Assembly (NCBI RefSeq): GCF_947486615.1
Contig: NZ_CANKUD010000001.1
Span: 620,001 to 684,000, forward strand
Reading direction: 5' to 3'
Length of the DNA stretch: 64,000 nt
DNA from: an uncultured Modestobacter sp.
GTDB lineage: Bacteria; Actinomycetota; Actinomycetes; Mycobacteriales; Geodermatophilaceae
Shown here: positions 59,289-64,000 of the stretch, in pieces
How the letters are laid out: each line of letters opens with the position of its first letter
How positions within the stretch are numbered: position 1 is the first letter of the stretch
Notes under the pieces: model-generated
The model's database searches: none
What the model saw: only the letters and a program-made list of their open reading frames with translations
What the model was told of the DNA's origin: nothing
Program-made: the position numbers and the translations under genes

Positions 59289-61520
59289 ATGACCAGCGAC
59301 AACGGAACCAAGAGCACCGCCGCCGAGGCCCCGGCCGAGGCCGCCTCCGACAGCGCCACCGGCTCGCCCCGCCAGCCCACGCCGACCCTCCCCGAGAGCT
59401 TCGGCGACCTGGACCGCGCGGCCATCGACACCGCCCGCGTGCTGGCCATGGACGCCGTCCAGAAGGTCGGCAACGGCCACCCGGGCACCGCGATGAGCAT
59501 GGCGCCGGTCGCCTACCTGCTCTTCCAGAAGTGGCTCGAGCACGACCCGAGCGACCCCAACTGGGCCGCTCGTGACCGCTTCGTGCTCTCCATGGGGCAC
59601 TCCAGCCTCACCCTGTACGTCCAGCTCTACCTGGCCGGTTACGGCCTGGAGCTCGACGACCTCAAGTCGCTGCGCACCTGGGGCTCGAAGACCCCGGGTC
59701 ACCCCGAGGTCGGCCACACCGCCGGCGTCGAGACCACCACCGGCCCGCTGGGCCAGGGCGTCGGCAACGCGGTCGGCATGGCGATGGCCGCCCGCCGCGA
59801 GCGCGGCATGCTCGACCCCGAGGCCGCCGAGGGCGAGAGCCTGTTCGACCACACCATCTGGGCCTTCGCCTCCGACGGCGACCTGGAGGAGGGCGTCAGC
59901 GGCGAGGCCTCCTCGCTGGCCGGCACCCAGCAGCTGGGCAACCTCGTGCTGGTCTACGACGACAACAAGATCTCCATCGAGGACGACACCACCGTCGCCT
60001 TCACCGAGGACGTCGGCGCGCGCTACGCCGCCTACGGCTGGCACGTGCAGCACGTCGACGACGGTGAGGACCTCGCCGCCGTGGACGCCGCCTTCGCCGC
60101 CGCCAAGGCCGAGACGAACCGCCCCTCGATCATCGTGCTGCGCACGGTCATCGGCTGGCCCTCGCCGAACAAGCAGAACACCGGCGCCGTGCACGGCTCC
60201 GCGCTCGGCGAGGACGAGGTCAAGGCCACCAAGCAGATCCTCGGCTTCGACCCGGAGCAGACCTTCGAGGTGCGCCCCGAGGTCATCGAGCACACCCGCA
60301 AGGCCGTCACCCGCGGCCAGGAGGCGCACCGCGCCTGGCAGTCGCGGTTCGAGGCGTGGCAGCAGGCCAACCCCGAGGGCGCGGCGCTGCTGGAGCGGAT
60401 GAGCACCCGCACCCTCCCCGAGGGCTGGGCGGAGAAGCTGCCGACCTGGGACGCCGACCCCAAGGGCGTCGCCACCCGCAAGGCCTCCGGTGAGGTGCTG
60501 GCCGCCCTCTACCCCGAGCTGCCCGAGCTGTGGGGCGGCTCGGCCGACCTGGCCGAGAGCAACAACACCGCGGTCAAGGGCGAGCCCTCGTTCCTGCCGG
60601 CGAACCGCCAGACCAAGATGTGGAGCGGTGGCCCCTTCGGCCGCACGTTGCACTTCGGCGTCCGTGAGCACGCCATGGGCGCGGTCATGAACGGCATCGC
60701 GCTGCACGGCGGCACCCGGGTCTACGGCGGCACGTTCCTCACCTTCTCCGACTACATGCGCGGTGCGGTGCGACTGGCCGCCCTCATGCAGCTGCCGGTG
60801 ACCTACGTGTGGACGCACGACTCCATCGGCCTGGGCGAGGACGGCCCGACCCACCAGCCGATCGAGCACTACGCCGCGCTGCGCGCCATCCCGGGTCTGG
60901 ACTTCGTCCGCCCGGCCGACGCCAACGAGACCGCCGTCGCCTGGCGGACGATCCTGGAGAACAACGACCGGCCGGCCGGCCTGGCGCTGTCCCGGCAGAA
61001 CCTGCCGGTGTTCGACCGCACCGAGTTCGCCTCCGCCGAGGGCGTCGCCAAGGGCGGCTACGTGCTGGCCGAGGCGTCCAACGGCTCTCCCGAGGTCGTG
61101 CTCATGGGCACCGGCTCGGAGGTGCAGATCGCCGTGGCCGCCCGCGAGCAGCTCGAAGCGGCCGGCGTGCCCACCCGCGTCGTGTCCCTGCCCTGCTGGG
61201 AGTGGTTCGCCGAGCAGGACGAGGCCTACCGCCTCCAGGTGCTGCCGCCCTCGGTCAAGGCGCGGGTCAGCGTCGAGGCCGGGGTGCCGATGGGCTGGCG
61301 CGAGTTCGTCGGTGACGCGGGCCGGATCGTCGGCCTCAACCACTACGGCGCCAGCGCTTCGTACTCGAAGCTGTACGAGGAGTTCGGCCTGACCGCGGAG
61401 GCCGTCGTGGCCGCCGCCCGCGAGAGCATCGACGCCGCCGCCAACGGGGCCACTCCCCCGTCGGGTGCCGGCGTCTCCCGCGGCGGGGTCTACGGCTCCG
61501 ACGCCACCGCCGACCACTGA
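59289..61520 (+). CDS. tkt: transketolase
   Basis: 743 residues from ATG 59289, with a 40-residue Ala/Thr/Glu-rich N-terminal extension. Thiamine diphosphate site: [14 protein letters not shown] (about 59-72), the [18 protein letters not shown] motif (about 196-213) ending in [10 protein letters not shown]. Pyrimidine-binding domain with [14 protein letters not shown]. It moves two-carbon units in the pentose phosphate pathway. Followed by transaldolase and zwf in the usual actinobacterial order. Confidence 0.95.
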   Translation: MTSDNGTKSTAAEAPAEAASDSATGSPRQPTPTLPESFGDLDRAAIDTARVLAMDAVQKVGNGHPGTAMSMAPVAYLLFQKWLEHDPSDPNWAARDRFVLSMGHSSLTLYVQLYLAGYGLELDDLKSLRTWGSKTPGHPEVGHTAGVETTTGPLGQGVGNAVGMAMAARRERGMLDPEAAEGESLFDHTIWAFASDGDLEEGVSGEASSLAGTQQLGNLVLVYDDNKISIEDDTTVAFTEDVGARYAAYGWHVQHVDDGEDLAAVDAAFAAAKAETNRPSIIVLRTVIGWPSPNKQNTGAVHGSALGEDEVKATKQILGFDPEQTFEVRPEVIEHTRKAVTRGQEAHRAWQSRFEAWQQANPEGAALLERMSTRTLPEGWAEKLPTWDADPKGVATRKASGEVLAALYPELPELWGGSADLAESNNTAVKGEPSFLPANRQTKMWSGGPFGRTLHFGVREHAMGAVMNGIALHGGTRVYGGTFLTFSDYMRGAVRLAALMQLPVTYVWTHDSIGLGEDGPTHQPIEHYAALRAIPGLDFVRPADANETAVAWRTILENNDRPAGLALSRQNLPVFDRTEFASAEGVAKGGYVLAEASNGSPEVVLMGTGSEVQIAVAAREQLEAAGVPTRVVSLPCWEWFAEQDEAYRLQVLPPSVKARVSVEAGVPMGWREFVGDAGRIVGLNHYGASASYSKLYEEFGLTAEAVVAAARESIDAAANGATPPSGAGVSRGGVYGSDATADH

Positions 61521-61527
61521 GGAAGGA

Positions 61528-61578
61528 CCCCGGTGCCCCCCACTCCTCGCACGCTCGGGGCGGGCCCCTGCACCGGGG
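61528..61578. repeat. 51-bp hairpin repeat, copy B
   Basis: 9-bp stem (61528-61536 with 61570-61578) around the 33-base core shared with copy A at 46618. It lies in the gap between transketolase and transaldolase, before the GGAAGGA ribosome site of the latter. Confidence 0.75.
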
Positions 61579-61615
61579 CCACCAGGCGAACCGTCTTTCT
61601 AGGAAGGAACTGACC

Positions 61616-62722
61616 ATGGCCCAGAACGAGAACCTGGCACAGCTGTCGAAGGCGGGGGTCGCCGTCTGGCTCGACGACCTCTCCCGCGACCGGATCCGCA
61701 GCGGCAACCTGCAGCAGCTGGTCGACGAGCAGAGCGTCGTCGGCGTCACCACCAACCCGAGCATCTTCGCCGCGGCGATCAGCGGGTCCAAGTCCTACGA
61801 CGACCAGCTGCACGCCATGGCGGTGCGCAAGGTGAGCGTCGAGGAGGCGCTGCGCACCATCACCGCCGCCGACGTCCGGGACGCCTGCGACCTGCTCGCG
61901 CCGGTCGCCGAGCGGACCGGCCGCGACGGCCGCGTGTCGCTGGAGGTGGCCCCGGGCCTGGCCCGCGACACCGACGCGACCGCCGCCGAGGCCGCCCACC
62001 TGTGGTGGCTGGTCGACCGGCCGAACCTGTTCATCAAGATCCCGGCCACCGTCGAGGGCCTGCCCGCGATCACCGAGACGATCGCGGCGGGCATCAGCGT
62101 GAACGTGACGCTGATCTTCAGCCTCGAGCGCTACCGCGCCGTCATGGAGGCCTACGTCGCGGGCCTGGAGAAGCGGCTGGCCGAGGACCCGAACGCCTCC
62201 TTCGAGGGCATCGAGTCCGTGGCGTCGTTCTTCGTGTCCCGGGTGGACAGCGAGATCGACAAGCGCCTGGACGCCGCCGGCGCGGACGCCTCGCTCAAGG
62301 GCAAGGCCGGTGTGGCGAACGCCCAGCTGGCCTACCAGGCCTACGAGGAGGTCTTCTCCTCCGACCGCTGGAAGGCGCTGGAGGCCAAGGGCGCCAGCAA
62401 GCAGCGCGCGCTGTGGGCCTCGACCGGGGTCAAGAACCCGGAGTACTCCGACACCCTCTACCTGTCCGAGCTCATCGCCCCGGACACGGTGAACACGATG
62501 CCGGAGAAGACCATGCAGGCCTACGCCGACCACGGCCAGGCCGGCACTCCGGTGCAGTCGGCCTACGCCGACGCCGAGAAGGTCATGCAGGCGGTCACCG
62601 ACGCCGGTGTCGACCTCGACGACGTCTTCCGCGTCCTGGAGGACGAGGCCGTGCAGAAGTTCGTCGACGCCTGGGACGAGCTGACCGCGTCGGTGCAGGA
62701 GCAGCTGCAGGACAAGGCGTGA
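61616..62722 (+). CDS. tal: transaldolase
   Basis: 368 residues, actinobacterial long-type transaldolase. Start ATG 61616 behind [27 protein letters not shown] (about 41-59) and the Schiff-base Lys in NLFIKIPAT (about 141). It exchanges dihydroxyacetone units between sugar phosphates in the pentose phosphate pathway. 95 bases after tkt with the hairpin repeat between; ends at a strong hairpin. Confidence 0.95.
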   Translation: MAQNENLAQLSKAGVAVWLDDLSRDRIRSGNLQQLVDEQSVVGVTTNPSIFAAAISGSKSYDDQLHAMAVRKVSVEEALRTITAADVRDACDLLAPVAERTGRDGRVSLEVAPGLARDTDATAAEAAHLWWLVDRPNLFIKIPATVEGLPAITETIAAGISVNVTLIFSLERYRAVMEAYVAGLEKRLAEDPNASFEGIESVASFFVSRVDSEIDKRLDAAGADASLKGKAGVANAQLAYQAYEEVFSSDRWKALEAKGASKQRALWASTGVKNPEYSDTLYLSELIAPDTVNTMPEKTMQAYADHGQAGTPVQSAYADAEKVMQAVTDAGVDLDDVFRVLEDEAVQKFVDAWDELTASVQEQLQDKA

Positions 62723-62727
62723 CCCCC

Positions 62728-62761
62728 GGGCCGGGGACGGCGGCGACGCCGTCCCCGGCCC
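62728..62761. terminator. perfect 15-bp hairpin after tal
   Basis: Arm 62728-62742 is exactly complementary to 62747-62761, with a GCGA (GNRA-type) loop, six bases after the tal stop. It probably ends or attenuates transcription before zwf. Confidence 0.78.
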
Positions 62762-62863
62762 GTGTCGCGGCGCCACCGCACCACCCCTGGACACCGCCGC
62801 CGTCCGGTCCGGCGCCGCACCGGACGGCGGCACACTGCGAGCTGATCGAGGACGGATCTGACG

Positions 62864-64000
62864 ATGCCCACCAACCCGTTGCGCGACCCGCGGGACCGGC
62901 GGCTGCCCCGAGTACCGGAGCCGTGCGCGCTCGTCGTCTTCGGGATCACCGGGGACCTCTCGCGCAAGAAGCTGCTGCCGGCCGTGTACGACCTGGCCAA
63001 CCGCGGGCTGCTGCCCACCAACTTCGCGTTGCTGGGCTTCGCCCGCCGCGACTGGGGTGACGTCGAGTTCTCCGAGCTCGCCCGTTCGGCCGCCCGGGAG
63101 CACGCCCGCACCCCGTGGCGCGAGGAGGTCTGGGAGCGGCTGGCCAACAGCGTCCGCTTCGTCCAGGGCTCCTTCGACGACGACGACGCCTTCGACGAGC
63201 TGGCCAGCAATCTCGCCGAGCTCGAGGGCAGCCACGGCATCGGCGGCAACGCCGCCTTCTACCTGTCGATCCCGCCGGCCCTGTTCCCCACGGTGCTGAA
63301 GCAGATGCAGCGCACCGGCATGGCCGAGAGCACCCCCGACCGCTGGCGGCGGGTGGTCGTGGAGAAGCCGTTCGGCACCGACCTCGCCTCCAGCCGGCAG
63401 CTCAACGAGCTCGTCGACTCGGTGTTCACCGCCGACGACGTCTTCCGGATCGACCACTACCTGGGCAAGGAGACGGTCCAGAACCTGCTGGCCCTGCGGT
63501 TCGCCAACACCCTCTTCGAGCCGCTGTGGAACGCCCACCACGTCGACTCCGTGCAGATCACCATGGCCGAGGACGTCGGCATCGGCGGCCGCGCCGGCTT
63601 CTACGAGAAGACCGGCGCCGCCCGGGACGTGCTGCAGAACCACCTGCTCCAGCTGCTGGCGCTGACCGCCATGGAGGAGCCGGTCGAGTTCTCCGCCGAG
63701 GAGATCCGCACCGAGAAGCTGAAGGTGCTGCGCGCGGTCTCCGTGCCCGACGTCGCCGACATGCCCCGCTTCGCCATCCGCGGCCAGTACGAGCAGGGCT
63801 GGCTGGCCGGCCAGCGGGCCACCGGCTACCAGCAGGAGGAGGGCGTCGCCGCCGACTCCACCACCGAGACCTACGCCGCCGTCCGGCTGGGCGTGGAGAC
63901 CCGCCGCTGGGCCGGTGTCCCGTTCTACCTGCGCACCGGCAAGCGGCTGCCCCGCCGGGTCACCGAGATCGCGCTGGTGTTCAAGCGAGCCCCGCACCTG
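62864..64000 (+). CDS. zwf: glucose-6-phosphate 1-dehydrogenase, partial
   Basis: The first 379 residues from ATG 62864; the gene runs off the window. Cofactor loop VVFGITGDLSRKKLLPA (about 25-41), VVEKPFGTDLASS (about 166), and the substrate motif RIDHYLGKETVQN (about 195-207). It starts the oxidative pentose phosphate pathway, making NADPH. Downstream of tkt-tal; opcA would be expected next but lies outside. Confidence 0.95.
   Translation, partial: MPTNPLRDPRDRRLPRVPEPCALVVFGITGDLSRKKLLPAVYDLANRGLLPTNFALLGFARRDWGDVEFSELARSAAREHARTPWREEVWERLANSVRFVQGSFDDDDAFDELASNLAELEGSHGIGGNAAFYLSIPPALFPTVLKQMQRTGMAESTPDRWRRVVVEKPFGTDLASSRQLNELVDSVFTADDVFRIDHYLGKETVQNLLALRFANTLFEPLWNAHHVDSVQITMAEDVGIGGRAGFYEKTGAARDVLQNHLLQLLALTAMEEPVEFSAEEIRTEKLKVLRAVSVPDVADMPRFAIRGQYEQGWLAGQRATGYQQEEGVAADSTTETYAAVRLGVETRRWAGVPFYLRTGKRLPRRVTEIALVFKRAPHL

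Noticed and set aside
59160-61517. 785-codon minus-strand open frame
   Set aside because: Antisense shadow of transketolase; His/Arg/Gly-rich and without motifs.

Overview
The window is high-GC actinobacterial chromosomal DNA. Supporting signs are the strong G/C third-position bias, many GTG and TTG starts, 1- or 4-base stop/start overlaps, apparent leaderless promoters, a complete actinobacterial-type SUF operon (sufR-B-D-Rieske-C-S-U-T), a MoxR/DUF58/VWA cluster and a RipA-like NlpC/P60 hydrolase. A member of the Geodermatophilaceae or a relative is my guess; nothing in the window proves the genus.

Layout. 1-2315: a partial NAD(P)-binding protein and an inositol-phosphatase-like gene, divergent from a LysR regulator. 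2454-16242: an accessory region made of three consecutive modules. Each begins with a truncated copy of the 5' end of one quinone-oxidoreductase (MDR) gene (2454, 7262, 13732). The intact gene stands at the right end (16107-17078). All four copies point the same way and keep the same leaderless-type promoter spacing. The three truncated copies leave the intact sequence at the same codon and share a second, common 3' flank. This is what repeated site-specific insertion into codon 46 of the gene would leave if each insert carries a replacement 5' end. Cargo: module 1 has an orphan FtsX-like ABC permease and an HTH/nucleotidyltransferase pair; module 2 has small Cys-motif proteins, a DUF5677-like protein and a TIR plus TPR-HEPN-like gene pair; module 3 has an unknown 400-aa protein, a broken gene and a short peptide ORF with a strong hairpin behind it. 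No integrase or transposase is visible.

17085-38576, core chromosome: VWA/DUF58/MoxR operon, NlpC/P60 hydrolase with a long structured leader, acyl-CoA synthetase, PAP2 phosphatase, aconitase followed directly by an SDR, a CbiX-type chelatase, an FBP zinc-finger (EF-G-binding-like) protein, a two-domain sulfurtransferase with a SnoaL-like partner, an ABC exporter, an enoyl-CoA hydratase with a small HTH protein, an ABC-F ATPase and a large membrane protein.

38641-45975, carboxylate/acyl-CoA metabolism: enoyl-CoA hydratase plus CoA transferase, a GntP-family permease, and the lactate-utilisation operon lutABC with a divergent GntR/FadR-type regulator. Identical 11-bp palindromes (TGGTCCGACCA) lie in front of both lutA and the permease, tying the permease to the lut regulon.

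45983-53675, SUF iron-sulfur assembly operon, led by its own Fe-S-sensing repressor gene. 53759-64000: a ClpC-like AAA+ unfoldase, heme A/heme O synthesis genes (ctaA, ctaB), then transketolase, transaldolase and the start of glucose-6-phosphate dehydrogenase (pentose phosphate pathway). A 51-bp hairpin repeat with a conserved core and a compensated, sequence-variable stem occurs twice (46618 and 61528).
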